DNA of 64,000 nt from Magnolia sinica (taxonomy: Eukaryota; Streptophyta; Magnoliopsida; Magnoliales; Magnoliaceae): contig NC_080585.1 in the NCBI RefSeq assembly GCF_029962835.1, positions 60,437,443-60,501,442 of the forward strand, in the 5' to 3' direction. Every line of letters starts with the position of its first letter. The first letter of the stretch is position 1. A program made the translations under genes and the position numbers. The notes under the pieces were generated by a model. The model had not been told where the DNA came from, did not search any database, and worked only from the letters and a program-made list of their open reading frames with translations. Positions 45,388 to 58,352 of this stretch are shown piece after piece.

Positions 45388-48300
45388 CTAATTCACGCGT
45401 TTCGTCTGCCCATCTGTTTGCGGATGAAACGCAGTGCTGAATTTCAGTTTCACACCCATCGCTTCCTGAATACGAGTCCAGAAGATAGATGTGAAACGCG
45501 TGTCTCTATCAGACACAATCTCCAGGGGAACTCTATGCAGACGTATTATCTCCTTGATATACAGCCTAGCCAACTCATCTGCAGAGTTTGTGACTCTGAT
45601 AGGTAAGAAATGAGCCGACTTCGCCAATCGGTCGACGATCACCCAAATAGAGTCATATCCCTTCCTCGTTCTCGGCAACCCAGAAATAAAATCCATAGGG
45701 TTGAAATCCCACTTCCATTCTGCTATGGGCATGGGCTGCAGCAACCCAGGAGGTTGGCGATGCTCCGCCTTGACCTGCTGACACGTGAGACAACGAGAAA
45801 CAAACTCAGCAATATGGACCTTCATATTGTCCCACCAATAAGATCTCCTCATATCCTGATACATCTTCGTGCTACCTGGATGCATCGCAAGTTTAGAACT
45901 ATGGGCTAACTCGAGAACCTCCCATCTCAAGTCAGGGATGTCAGGAACACATAACCGGCTACGAAATCGTAAGCCCCCATCAGAACTAACACTCCAATCG
46001 GAGTTCTCATTAGTACCAACCCACTTTCTCATCTTCACTAAAAGCTCATCATCTGCCTGAGCTGCAACGATCTTCTCGTCGATAAGGGGCTGTACACGAA
46101 CGTGTGCGATAACCTCATACGGCTCAACCACTGTAAGCTTCTACTCAAAATCTCGCACAAACTCCAACATATCCCACTCTGCTATCATCAGCGGAGCCGC
46201 AAACTCAATAGCCTTCTTGCGACTCAATGCATCTGCCACAAGGTTCGCCTTGCCCGGATGGTAAGAAACATCGAACTTAAAGTCCTTCAATGTTTCCATC
46301 CATCGGCGTTGCCGCATATTTAAATCACGCTGCGTGAAAATATACTTAAGGCTCTTGTAGTCGCAAAAGAGCTCGAACTCCTCACCATAGAGGTAATGTC
46401 TCCAGAGCTTTAATGCAAAAATGATAGCTGCTAACTCCAGGTCGTGCGTAGGGTAATTCTCTTCGTGTTTCCTCAACTGAGGCGAAGCATAAGCAATCAC
46501 CCTATCCTTCTGCATAAGGACACAACCCAGGCCAACACGAGAGGCGTCAGTATATATAATATACTTAACCCCTTGCTCTGGCAATACTAGCACAGGGGCG
46601 GACATCAACTTGTCCTTCAGCTCCTGAAAAGCTAACTCCGCCTTCTCATTCCAAGCAAACTTCAAATCCTTTCGTGTCAGCTGCGACAACGGTCTGGAAA
46701 TCTTTGAGAAGTCTTGAATGAAGCGTCGATAACAGCCTGCAAGACCCAGAAAACTCCTTACCTCAGTAACTGAACTAGGCTGCTTCTAGTCCTGCACTGT
46801 AGCTACCTTGGCAAGATCGATAGTTATCCCTTCCTTGGACACCACATGTCCCAGGAACTTGACTTCTTCTTTCCATAAATCACACTTCTTGAACTGTACA
46901 AAAAGCTAATTCTTCCTAAGAGTATCCAAAACCGCTCTTAAGTGCTCCTCGTGTTCTTCCTGGCTCACAGAATAAATCAAGATGTCATCGATAAAAATAA
47001 TGACGAATCGGAACAAGAATAGCCGAAACACCCTGTTCATCAGATCCATGAACACGGCCGGTGCATTCGTAAGACCGAACGACATCACAAGGAACTCATA
47101 GTGACCGAAGCTAGTCCTGAAAGCGGTCTTCTGCACGTCCCCATCCTTGACGCGCAACTGATGATACCCAGACTGCAGATCAACCTTCGAAAAGTACCGT
47201 GCCCCCTTCAATTGATCAAACAGATCATCAATCCTGGGCAAAGGGTTCTTATTCTTCACAGTTACCAAATTCAGCCTGTGATAATCAATACATAATCGCA
47301 AGGAACCATCCTTCTTCTTCACAAACAAAACAGGTGCTCCCTAAGGAGACACACTAGGCCGAATAAAACCCAAATTTAGTAAACCATCTATCTGCTTCCT
47401 CAACTCCTCCATTTCACTTGGAGGCATACGATAGGTGGGTAAAGAAATGGGCGCCGCACCAGGCATGAGATCCATAGCAAAATCAATCTCACGCTGAGGA
47501 GGTAATCTAGGAATCGACTCAAACACATCTTCAAACTCCCGAACTACCGGCATGCTAACTAACGCCGATTCAGTCATACTCTCCAACAGAGAAGTATAAT
47601 AATCAAGACGAACATCCTCGTGAGCCAATCCGTACCCATAATAACATTGTAATGATAAAGAGGTGCGACAAAGAAATCAACACGGATCGATCCACTTCTT
47701 AGATCGACCAAACAATCCATACAACGCTTGCTCATAGCAGAGGAAATCCTCATAGCGGTAGTAAGCATCACTCCTTGCATAGAAACAGTGCTCAAACCCA
47801 AATGCGTAACTGCCGCATAAGATATAAGAGAAGTAGTGGACCCTGTATCCACCAACATAAAAATGGGAATACCTTCAATGTGCGCTGTCACCTCGAAGGA
47901 TCTCGGCACCAAGTCAGACATAGGCACTTCAGCTGAGAGCGCATGAACTCGAGCCTTCTGCTGACAATTCGGCGGAGGAACCATGGGCCGCTGAGGTGGC
48001 CTAAAGCTAGGTACTGCAGGTCTGAAAGATGGATGAGCTGGCGCTGAATGAAGAGGTGGAGGAGAAATAACCTGAGGCATGGGACGGCTAATCCTCTGCG
48101 GTGGAGTAAAACCACTGGCCCGCATACGCGAAAAGCAAAAACAGTCCAAATGCGCCATCTTCCCACAATATGAACAGCGAAAATCAGCTCGCATCTCCTG
48201 AGCGGGCGGCGCTGAACGCCTAGGAGGAGAATCTGCTCGCGGCCTCTTACCGAGAAAAGGTGCATCCTGAAAATTCGGTCGCGGCCTAGAAACCATCGGT

Positions 48301-49220
48301 ACTCGCGTACGGGACGACCTGTCCCTGTCCTGCTCTGCTTGCAAGGACATGCTCACCAACTCCGCATAGGAAGAAATGCTGGCACAGCAAATCTTCGATC
48401 GAATCTAAGGCCTCAATCCCTCAGAAAAGCATCACATCCTCATCAGCTGATCGCCCAAAATCAAAGGCACATACTGACTTAGCTCAGTGAACCGGTTCTC
48501 ATACTCCGTCACCGACAGCCCTCCCTGGCGGAGGTGAAGGAACTCACTCTCCTTCTCATGTCGGTACGTAACCGGGAAATACTTCTCATAGAAGCGTGCC
48601 TCAAACGCTTGCCACGACCACTCAAATCTTTCCTCAACAGTGCGAAGAACACTGTCCCACCATAGACTGGCCTCCTTCTCAAACATGAAGGAGGCAAGCT
48701 CAACCTGCTTAACCTCAGAACAATGCAGCGGTCTCAGCATCTTATAGATGCGATTGATCCAATACTCGGCCTCCTCAGGTCTATGAGAACCCGCAAATGT
48801 AGGAGGTCGTAAGCGCTGGAATCGTTCAAAAGTGCCGCTCGCACTAGCGCTCCCAAATGGAGGCATAGGTGAAGCAGGTGGAGTCGCCCCACTGACTGAG
48901 TAAAGATGTCAGCTATGGAAGATAGGAACTCCTGCTGCTGCTGTTGCTGGTGCTGGTGCTGGTGATGCTGCTGCTGAATCTGCTGCTGCTACATCAACAG
49001 CATCATCTGCTCAAACCTATCAGTAGGCGGAGCAGACAAAGATGCACGGCTCGGCTCAGGAACCGAGGGCGTGACTGGAGGAGCTATAGGTGTCGGCCCA
49101 ACACCGGCATGAGATGGGCCCGTCTGTGGATCCGTCTGGCTATCACTCAAGGGAGGAACCCCAGCAAGCGACTCAACCAAGGAGAGATGGGCCGAAGTCT
49201 TCTAACCCTTAGGAGGCATC
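45388..49220 (-). mobile_element. gag-pol region of the Tekay-like element (fossil)
   Basis: On the minus strand, gag spans about 49220-48100: a proline/serine-rich start, a Gln-rich stretch (about 48900-49010), the gag core (RLRPPTFAGSHRPEEAEYWI, SLWWDSVL, FYEKYFPVTYR) and a CCHC knuckle (CSYCGKMAHLDCF). Protease has LVDTGSTTSLIS at about 47850. Reverse transcriptase lies at 47330-46900 ([29 protein letters not shown]), RNase H at 46690-46150 ([23 protein letters not shown]) and integrase from 46130 (CLTCQQVKAEHRQPPGLLQP, DFISGLPRTRKGYDSIWVIV, FHPQTDGQTKRVN). It continues past 45388 to the chromodomain tail at about 41520-44830, outside the solo LTR. Motifs are well kept. Confidence 0.93.
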
Positions 49221-49639
49221 CCTACATTCAACAGAGGATGCAACCTGTCAGATTCTATGTCCACATAATCCATCCACGCAGCATTCACAGCACAACTTCA
49301 AAGATAAACAACATGCATTCCATTAAATAAAATTGTCGCAATACAAGTAGTGCAGCATTACATGAATCACGACTAGGAAAGCATGTGAACTATAACATCT
49401 AACACTTCAAACAACCACAAACAACTACAAACAACTCCAAACAACTCCAACTACAAAGCCAACAGCGGCTACACACAGAAAGAAACAACAAACAAAGCAA
49501 AGGATGACTACAACGACAACTACTCGTCAAAATCAGGAGATGGAGGCGGGGCACCCTTATCTTGCAAGCAGCACAGGATAGACTTCAGAGTTCGAGTCAC
49601 CTTCTTAAACTTATGCTTCACAAGGCCTCGAAGATCCAT

Positions 49640-50860
49640 AATATCCTAGCGTAGAACAGCCTGCCCTTCTTCAAGCCGAGCAATACGGGCATCCCTTACA
49701 GTCTGATCTGCGCTCTGCTCTGGTGCCACAGGAGAGGAACTCTCACTCGTATCCTGTGCCTCTATCTCTTCCTCATCCTGCTCTGTTTCTTCCTCAATCT
49801 CAGCATCACCTTCAGCATAACTCTCTTCATCATCGCTCTCTGACTCATCCTCACTCTCTGAGGCTTGTCGACCAGAACCAATCTCCATCTGCTTAAGGGT
49901 CGTCAGGTTAATATGACGAACAGGAACCGGCTTCTCTGCTCCAAGCCTATAGCCAAACTCATGTGCAAGCTTACAAATGAGGTGGCCAAAAGGAAGCGAT
50001 TCGGTCCTCCTAGTCGAACGAGCGATGAGAATAATTTGGCGCAGGATGTACGTCGGCACACACAACTTCGCTTCTTGCCCCACCTGATACAGGAAATCTA
50101 CCATCAGGCACATACACTCGCTACGGTTGCTCCACCTTAGATATACATTGAACGTACACATGTGGTGAAGCAAACGGAAGTCGTCCGTCATGTTGTTAGC
50201 CAGAAGACTCCTATTAGGCTGCCATTCGACCAGACGACCACACAAGAACTGGGTGCGACGGTCCCTCTCGCGCATACTGTTCAAATTCTTCTTACTGGCA
50301 TGCACCTCACCAAGTGGTACATTCAGGAGTCGGGATATCAAAGTGACGTTGACCGTAGCTTCCCGACCACTACCACAAGGAATCTTGAACTGCAGAGGCT
50401 CCACGAAGGATCACGAATATTGGCATAAAAAGCTTGAACAGTACTTTCGTTCGCACGATACTCGCCCTCAAATAAGGGACACCAACCAGCCCCTTCCAGG
50501 CACTCCAACATCAGAAACTCGCCATACAGCCGCGGATTAACATGAGCTCAAAAAGGACACTACGGCCTTCATCGACTCCATGCGATAGCTCCGTCAACAA
50601 GGTTCTACCAATGGGAGCTCGAGGATCGAGGTCCCACTTGGTCTGGAATTCACAAGTAGCGGACGTACTCGCGGCGGCACCTCTCGGCCTCCGTGTACGG
50701 GTTGGGCGGCTAGGCCCGGCTTCATCCACAGGCACTCTCTTCTTCCCCATCAAAGAAAGAAGGGTAGAAACGGAAAAGATGGTCATGATAAACTCAAAGA
50801 GGGCCATGAGAAATGAGAGAAAGAGAGAAATAAGAAGGATGGTGAAACTTCCACACACTT
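49640..50860 (-). mobile_element. Extra ORF upstream of gag in the Tekay-like element (fossil)
   Basis: Between primer site and gag, on the coding strand, lie minus-strand frames 50858-50511 (KKRVPVDEAGPSRPTRTRRP) and 50404-49646. The second holds VNVTLISRLLNVPLGEVH, NMTDDFRLLHHMCTFNVYLR, LCVPTYILRQIILIARSTRR and LPFGHLICKLAHEFGYRL, then an acidic tail. This follows the pattern of the domain often named putative plant transposon protein (as in PF20167), seen in accessory ORFs of other plant retroelements. Its position before gag is unusual for a chromovirus. The function is unknown. Attribution to the domain is from memory of the motif pattern. Confidence 0.6.
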
Positions 50861-51628
50861 GAGATCCTAAAGATGGATTTAGGAGCCCAAATGAGAAGAA
50901 AAGGAGAGGTAAACAGCAAAGGGAGGTGAGGTTTTGAGATGGGTGGGTAGGGTTTGCACGAAAATGGAGGAAGAAGAAGATTTGGAAGAGATTTGGAGAA
51001 GTTTTGAGAAGGATTTCAAGAAAATGAGAGCTTGGGAGGAAGGATTGTGAAGGAAGTAGGGTTTAGAAGGTGTTTTAACCAACGAACCATGGAAGGGTGG
51101 GCCACACTAGGCCATACAAACGTCGGCCCGAGCTGGCCCACCCGGCCTGGCCCGCTGATCGGCGAGGCCTCGCCGAGCCGGCAATGGCATCGCTGGTCTC
51201 TGGACCATCCGGTGATGCCTCGCCGTTTGGGCGAGGTCCTCCTGGTCCCCCATGCTCAAAAAGATGTGGGTCCCCCCTAGGCCCCACTGGAAATGCCCCC
51301 ATCGGCCCCTTTGCATGATTCGACGCCTATCGGGCCATTCAGGCATAAATTTGATACAAACAAAGATTTCTTAAAGATTAAAGGGTTGAAATGGGATGAT
51401 AGACCATCTAGACTCATTAATAGATGGTCTAGGAGAGATTTCGGGTCGCTGTGTGTGATCAGGAGAGAGCACAGACTCAATCTCGGTGATCGTTTTCAGT
51501 AAACTTTCGCCGATAGAAGCAACGGAAAACAAACACACAATTTACGATAGACTCGCACCCAAATACACTAAAGTGGCGACAGCGTGCGGTGTGTGACCAT
51601 GACCCAGGTCCGGTTTAATCCAAAACAT

Positions 51629-51640
51629 GCTCTGATACCA
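51629..51640 (-). other. Primer binding site, tRNA-Met type
   Basis: TGGTATCAGAGC on the minus strand, three bases inside the 5' LTR of the Tekay-like element. It fixes the direction of the element. Confidence 0.9.
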
Positions 51641-51643
51641 ACT

Positions 51644-54600
51644 TGTAACGCCCTGAAATTCAGAGGTCGAGCATAACTCAGCTCCCTAGTTCCAAAACAT
51701 CACTTATGTAACATATTTAATGATGGATGTATGTTGACTGTATTAGTGCATAAAACATGGAATAGATTAAGCCAAAGTGCAGATATAATTCAGGGATAAG
51801 TGAAGAAAGCAAGCGGAAGACTTAAAGAACTATATGTATGTACATGTGCAAATCCCCAAAATACATACACATACCAGGTCGTAATGTAAGTTTTGCTATC
51901 AAAATTACAAGTATCAAATTACAACATTTAATTCCCAAAAGAAATCCCAGCATCCCGTGCATCAGAACAAGGCTCACTAGAACCCGTCTGAAAACTGTAT
52001 AAAAGAGAAAGCAGCCTCATCATCCTCGATCTCTCGCTCTGCCTCAGAAGTCGCATCAACATCTGCAACATCAGCAACTAAGACAGAGTCTGGTGGGTGT
52101 TTAACACCGCCCCAGAACGTGGGAGTGAGTGATCAACTCAGTGGAACAATAAAGCACAGGTTAACATGTTATTAGTTCAATCAAGCAGTAATGATAAAGC
52201 AGAACAATTAAACATGTCCTAAGTACTCTTGTTAATGCTAGGATGTATGCAGAATGATGCATGCCCTCACGGGTACACCCTCAGCGTCTTCATCTTACGT
52301 TACGCATGACATCGCCTCAAAGTGCGTCACGTCTATAAAGGACATGCAAATGCGGTGCATGAATATGATTATCAAGTGGTTATTAGTCATTTTCATACAG
52401 CAGGATTGGGAAGCTAAGGTACCTTCCTCATATCACCATCCAAACAGTGATCCATTCTAGGGTCGTCAGTCCTAGACATCTCATACGATCATATGGTTTT
52501 AGGTCGTTGCAAAGGGCTCTTCACTAATCAATGCACGCCCATCATACCTTCGTTACTACACTAAGGCTCGTCACATCAATGCGATATCCAGGTATGCTCG
52601 AGGTCACTACAAAGGGCTCGTCACTAATCAATGTAGGCCGACAGCACGAATATAGTGTCCCATACCACCATAATCGGTTCATGAGTTTGGTTGCTCACTG
52701 GTCACTACGGGGAGGCTCATCACCCCAGCGTAGGTCGACAGCTCGACTACAGTGTCCCATACCACCATGTCCGGCTCATGAGTCTTAGCGGATCAAGGTA
52801 CCATGGTTAATAGGATTTCATTGGTAAGTTGGGTACCCTAGATTCAAATAGTAGCGTCCATACATGGTGAACATACATCGGACAATCGGGTTACTTGACG
52901 AACTCGACTATCATGAGCGCACGTTGAGTTGAACGACATAAAATGTGCAAACACTCCACGTGGCCAAACCACAGCCGACAACTCTAATACGTCTCGAGTT
53001 CGTCTAATCACGTCCTACGTGGCGAAAGCAACCTCAGCCACGATCTTAAGGCCAATTACCGATTTCCTGGACTAATGCATAGTCTCACACACATTACACT
53101 ACCACAGATATTCGTATTGAATGTAAAACAGTAAAGGAACAACAACTCAAATCATGTGGTACATAAGCATTTGAAGAATATCAACTTAACATGAATGTAA
53201 GCATAAGTAATACTTGAATTTAATCAACAAGGAATGTAACTTACATGAAGGAAATCATACACACTAGTGGGAGAGTTGGGAATCGCTTCTCAACGCCCAT
53301 ACTAGGTTGGTACATCACACTTTAGATCATTCAGACATTTCTACAAACACTTAGAATACATAATACAACATACATGACGTATGTTGAAATACACACATTT
53401 GGACAATTCCTTTTACCAAGGAGTTGTCACACATACAATTAGCATAAGTACACGACAAATAATCATGGTAAACACAGGTTCATCTTTTATACGCATATGG
53501 TACTTTACACATACACATAAAATACACAAATCTCAATATAACACATTCATATCAGGAACGCAAAATAAACATAACATTTGGCATGTGAAATCTCATCCAT
53601 AGCAAGAATAAACCATTAACTGGCACTGAAAGCCTTGAAAACCATAACCTATACACTTAAAGTCCACACCTTAAGCTAGAAAAGAACATCGAACTGATTT
53701 CAGACGATATGTCTTCGTCAACGGCGACAAGATAACCTAAAGCAAGAATAGAAATGAGCTACAACACACAAAGACTATTCTAAGTTCTAACACAGATTAG
53801 GGTTAGATTAACTTACCCAAAGATGAACTCAGAATCGCCGGAATAACGATTCAAAAGTGAAGGTTTAAGGATGAAGAAGAACAGGAAAGAATCTAAGATG
53901 ATTCACCAACTTCTCTCTCACTTTCTCTCTCTTTTCCTTTCTCTTTCTTAGCTAGGGTTAGGAAATTCGTATGGAAAAGAGAGCTAGGGTTTTAAGGTCT
54001 ATAAATAGGCCTAATATTGATGAAAATAACCCCAGGGCCAAGGTATACTTAGGGTATAACCAAAACCGGCCTCTCACGATCCAACGAAGAACTTCCCATG
54101 GGCCTATTACCACGAAAGGTCAGACTTAAGCTCACTGACCATGGATCTATGTCAAGCTGAGTTTTCGTACCGACCGGATCTTCAGATCAACCGTGGTAGA
54201 CCACACTCAATTTAACGGTCACCGAATCTCAATCAGGTCCACAAGCACAAGGACATGCCTAGGCCATCTTCCCTGATCAGAGGGTGAAATTGAGTCAAAA
54301 TCCAACGGTCAGATTGCTTAAAATCGTCGCGCAAGCAACACGAATCAGATTTCATAAAATCTTATTTAAGTTTCTAACCGTTCTCACACTCTTCACTCTG
54401 AACTCAAACAAATCAACCCAGAACGTCACATGGACTTGATTTTTGAGGTGATGGTCAAGCCCAACATGGTGACCGCAACAGCCTAAGATCATTGCTATCA
54501 GACTTTCGACGCGCGGTCCAGGTCCGATCCAGAACTTCCAAAAAATCCCAAGAGCAACTGGCTTTAGCGATGAATCCCAGATTTCAGAGTAACATAGCGC

Positions 54601-54739
54601 TAACTAATCTACAGGTTTTGAGTCATGCAGATACAATTTAAGGTGATTGATGCAAATTTCACAAGCAATCGAGTATAGTGCTAATTACCCCAAAAAGCTA
54701 TTAAGGAAAAATTAGCACGAAATTTTCAGGGTCATTACA
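51644..54739 (-). repeat. 5' LTR of the Tekay-like element
   Basis: 3,096 bp, collinear with 38408-41503. It is preceded on the plus strand by the primer-site complement GCTCTGATACCA (51629-51640). Confidence 0.92.
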
Positions 54740-56804
54740 CACTTCATCACCAGATGCTTCGGAATTAGAGTCAGCATCATCAAAACCAGAGAGGTCTAGC
54801 TCTAGAAAGGCCTCCTTGATCTCCTCGACTCACTTCGAGAAGTCCAGTTGGTACAAATAATTTGTCTTCCGATTATGCCTTGGAAGACTTGTATTCCTTG
54901 ACAGCATCCTCCCGAGCTAGGGAGATAGCTGCTCGGGTTTCTGCCTCAACCATCTAGAGCTTTACCTTGGCCTCCCCGAGCTTTGCCCTAGCATCCTCAA
55001 GCTTCGCCTTTAGCTAGCCTCCCGCCGAGCCGACTTGTCAGAAGCCTTAGCACGAGCCTCTGTAGCAACAGTCGCAGCTTGGGACTGTTCAGCCTCAGAT
55101 CCCTTCTACAAGAGCTTCTAATCGATCTCCCACATTTGCCTTTGCAGCTGAGTGATGTCGCGATGCACCTTTAGCATGCAGGGGGGCAAACTGCCGAGGA
55201 AAAGAAAGAAAGAATGAGCGGAGTCGAATAGACAAGGAGAAAAATGAACTATTTATGGAAACTCACTTACCCCAAGAAAGCTCTTCATTATAGATGTGAG
55301 GATCTCACTTACGGGAGAGTCCAACGTATGGAAGAATTCCCTCTTAGGCACGTTCCGATCAGCCCAAGGCAGGAGCTCCTCTATGGCTCCGCGAACGCTC
55401 CGACGCTCCTCTCGAACCCCTGAAGGACCAGCAGAAGGTCGGCTAGTCTCTTTAGTCTCCATAGGCCGAGCCTCCATAGAAGGCTTGGCAGCTCCCTGGA
55501 CCTCCGCAGGAGGGGCTGCCTCACGAACAGTCGTCCCGACCGTCGTCTCAACAGCCGCAGGGGCAGGCTCTGTTGCCCGCTCTTCATCCCCAATCTCCAC
55601 AACAATGGGAGATGAAGGCCCGACCTTACCCTTGCTCTTGGAGGAGGACTTCGCCTTCTTCTTCGGTGCCGCAATTTCATAGAGGGGCGGTGCCTGGCGT
55701 TTGGAGATGGGCTTCAATAGAGGATGAGCTTCAGGCATTTTTGCATCACAACAAGAGGAAACTCATTTACAAAGTTCCATGAAAATTTTCTAAGTCCTAA
55801 AGGTCAACTAAAGTTCTTACTAATGCTCTTATCGGTGAGGGCAGCGTCTAAACCCAACTTGAGCAAAAGCTCGGGTTGAAGGAGTACTCTCCAAGATCTC
55901 TCCTCCTTCCCTAGTGATCTTGCCCCCCTGATCCGAGCAAGTGATCTAGCATCCAGCAGGGAGGGGTACTTGGGAACAGCTGCGACAGAAGACACGTGCA
56001 AACAAGTCAAGAACACTCAAAGACTGACCAACTGAGGAAGAGCTAAGGAAGAGTTAAGTTCGAGGAATGCCGATCTGGTTCAGTGAATGCTGAGGGACTA
56101 AGGCCCCATTTGTTAAATCTGAAGTCTAAAGACCGAATCTGAAATCTGAAGCTCCGTTTGTTAAATCTAAAGTCTAAAGACCGAATCTGAAATCTGAAGC
56201 TGAATCTAAAATCTAAAGCATGAATCTGAAATCTGAAGTAAAAAAACTTGTTTGATAATTATGGTTGAAGTCTAAAAATTAAGTACTGAATCTGAAACAA
56301 ACAGTTTGTTAACAAACATCTTAAATGTCTGAAATATGTTAATTTGACACATTTGCCCCTATCTCTCGTTTGGAAATGTTTTACATTATAAAGAAATTAT
56401 TTTTTATTAAATGAAAATAAAATCATTAGCAAAAAAAACTTCAAATAAGGTCCATCTTATATTTATATGCTATCCAAACCATTTATAAGGTCATTACAAA
56501 TCAGATGAAGTGGAAACATATTGATCCAAAACTTTCGTGGCCTATTTAAGTTTGGATTTCAATCCACATACTTTTTCGAGCTTTAATACGAGCTTCTGTG
56601 ACCCCAAAAATCATATTGATCCAAAGCTTCTGTGACCCCAAAAATCATATGCATATTATTTTTCGTCTCAAGCTTTAATACGAGCTTGCCAAATGGATGG
56701 ATGGTTTGGATATAACACATACCTCATGATGGGACCCACAAAACCAGCAGCTATATAGCTGGTGTGAAGTACACCAACCAATCCGCATCCTACTTGGACA
56801 CGGA

Positions 56805-57345
56805 TTAGCTACCGACAGGTTGAATAGCTAGATTTGCTACTGAAGTGACGTCATCAAGTTCCATGGGCCCACTATGATGTATGTGGGCCCACTATAATGC
56901 ATGTGCTTTATATGCACCGTCCATCTATTTAGAGATTTAATTTTACAGCATGAGTTAAAGAATGAGGTAGATCCAAATATGTAATTGACCCCACCACAAA
57001 AAAAACAGTGGTGAGATTGATGCCTACCGTTGAAACCTTCTTAAGGCTCATCGTGATTTTTATTTGAAATCCAACCTGTTTCACGAGTTAACACAGACAT
57101 GAAAGAAGGGAAAAAATAAATATCAGCTTGATCAAAAACTTTTGTGGCCTATTTAAGTTTTTAATGGTGGGCGTCACTCTCCCCACGGTTTTCTGTGGTG
57201 AGGTACACTAGAGCTTTGGATTTGACTCATTCCTTGGATCTTTACCTAAAATTATATTTCCAAATGGATGGACAACATGGATACAAAACATACATCATAA
57301 TGGGGCCCACATAACTTGGTGACGTAACTTCAGTAGCAAGTCACA
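56805..57345. mobile_element. Inverted-repeat MITE, first of three in the Harbinger-like element
   Basis: The left arm includes TTGCTACTGAAGTGACGTCA and GGGCCCACTATGATGTATGT; the right arm is its inverse, with ATCATAATGGGGCCCACAT and TGACGTAACTTCAGTAGCAA. Arms exceed 100 bp, so the element could fold back on itself. A one-armed relative lies at 13961-14130. Confidence 0.8.
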
Positions 57346-57347
57346 GA

Positions 57348-57874
57348 GGACGCGAATTTCCTGCGAGAGCCTTTCGCAGGAAGATCCTGCGCTGTGAACT
57401 TAGGTGGGACCCGCTGTGATGTTTGTTAGGAATCCACTCCGTCCATCCGTTTTGTGAGCTAATATTAGGAGATTAGACCAAAATCGATGTGGATCCAAGA
57501 CTCAAGTGGGCCGTACTAAAGGAAAAGGTATTTAGGGAAATTCCTACCGTTGAAACTTCCCTGGGTTCAATAGTGATGTTTACATGCCATCCATACCATT
57601 AATAACATCATTCCTATTGGGATGAACTGAAAACACAAATATTAGCATGATTCAAAACTTCTGTGGCCCCGTGAATATTTCAACTGTGGACGTTCAATTA
57701 TCACGTTTTCGGCCCACTTGAGAATTGTATACGGTTCGTTTTTGGCCTTATGTTCTAAAATGAACTCACAAAACGTATGGACGGTAAGGATTTATCAAAA
57801 ACATCCCAGTGGCCCCACCTGCGTTCCCAGCGCGGGAACTTCCTGCGAAAGGCTTTTACAGGAAATCCGCGTCC
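57348..57874. mobile_element. Inverted-repeat MITE with GC-rich 45-bp ends
   Basis: Left end GGACGCGAATTTCCTGCGAG, with CCTTTCGCAGGAAG further in. Right end inverted: GGACGCGGATTTCCTGTAAA, with CCTTTCGCAGGAAG. The terminal repeats are about 45 bp and contain an internal TTTCCTGCG/CGCAGGAA hairpin. A clean target duplication is not seen. Confidence 0.8.
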
Positions 57875-57930
57875 GGAAACAGATTGGCTACTTCCCTGCC
57901 ACCCGCCAATGGCTGATGGTTAGTGCTATG

Positions 57931-58352
57931 TGGGCTCCACCATGATGTATGTGTTTCATCCATGCTGTCCATCTATGTTTCTAGATCATTTTATGGTATG
58001 AGACAAAAAATGAGGTATATCACTATCTCAAGTGGACCACATTACAGGAAAACAATGTTGAATTAACGTCGACCATTAAAAACTTTTTGGGGGCCATAAA
58101 AGTTTTGATCAAGTTGATCTTTGTTTTTTCCATTCATCTAGGTCTATATGACCTAATCAACAGATTGGATGTTAAATAAATAGTACATTGAGCCTTAGGA
58201 AAATTTTAATGATGGATATCCAATCACTATTGTTTTCCTATCGTATGGTCCACCGGAGATTTATATTCCTCTCTTTTTGGTATCGAGCCCTAAAATGATC
58301 TTTAAAAATGGATGAACGGAATGGATGAAACACATACATCATGGTGGGGGCA
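57931..58352. mobile_element. Inverted-repeat MITE, third in the Harbinger-like element
   Basis: Left arm CCACCATGATGTATGTGTTT, then CATCC and GATCATTTTATGG; right arm is its inverse, ending AACACATACATCATGGTGGG. Arms of about 60 bp are visible. Confidence 0.7.

Larger units (their letters stand above)
38408..54739 (-). mobile_element. Ty3/gypsy element, Tekay (Del)-like, with 3.1-kb LTRs (fossil)
   Basis: Two LTRs of 3,096 bp each, 38408-41503 and 51644-54739, enclose internal sequence read on the minus strand. A tRNA-Met primer site TGGTATCAGAGC lies at 51640-51629, directly inside the right (5') LTR. A polypurine tract AAGGGGGGTAGAT lies just inside the left (3') LTR at about 41516-41504. 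Flanking 5-mers CACAT and CACTT differ at one base, consistent with a target duplication. The domain order gag-PR-RT-RH-INT, a chromodomain-like tail with EEEATWESEAE and the very long LTRs fit the Tekay/Del chromoviruses. The LTRs differ by about 3% over the first 550 bp by eye. A solo LTR of the same family (41696-44782) lies in the integrase 3' region. Own length is about 13.2 kb. It has a few breaks. Confidence 0.9.

Noticed and set aside
51032-51502. Several overlapping GC-rich open frames on both strands near 51.0-51.5 kb
   Set aside because: They lie in the 5' leader of the Tekay-like element, overlap one another in several frames and show no domain. GC-rich composition explains the open frames.
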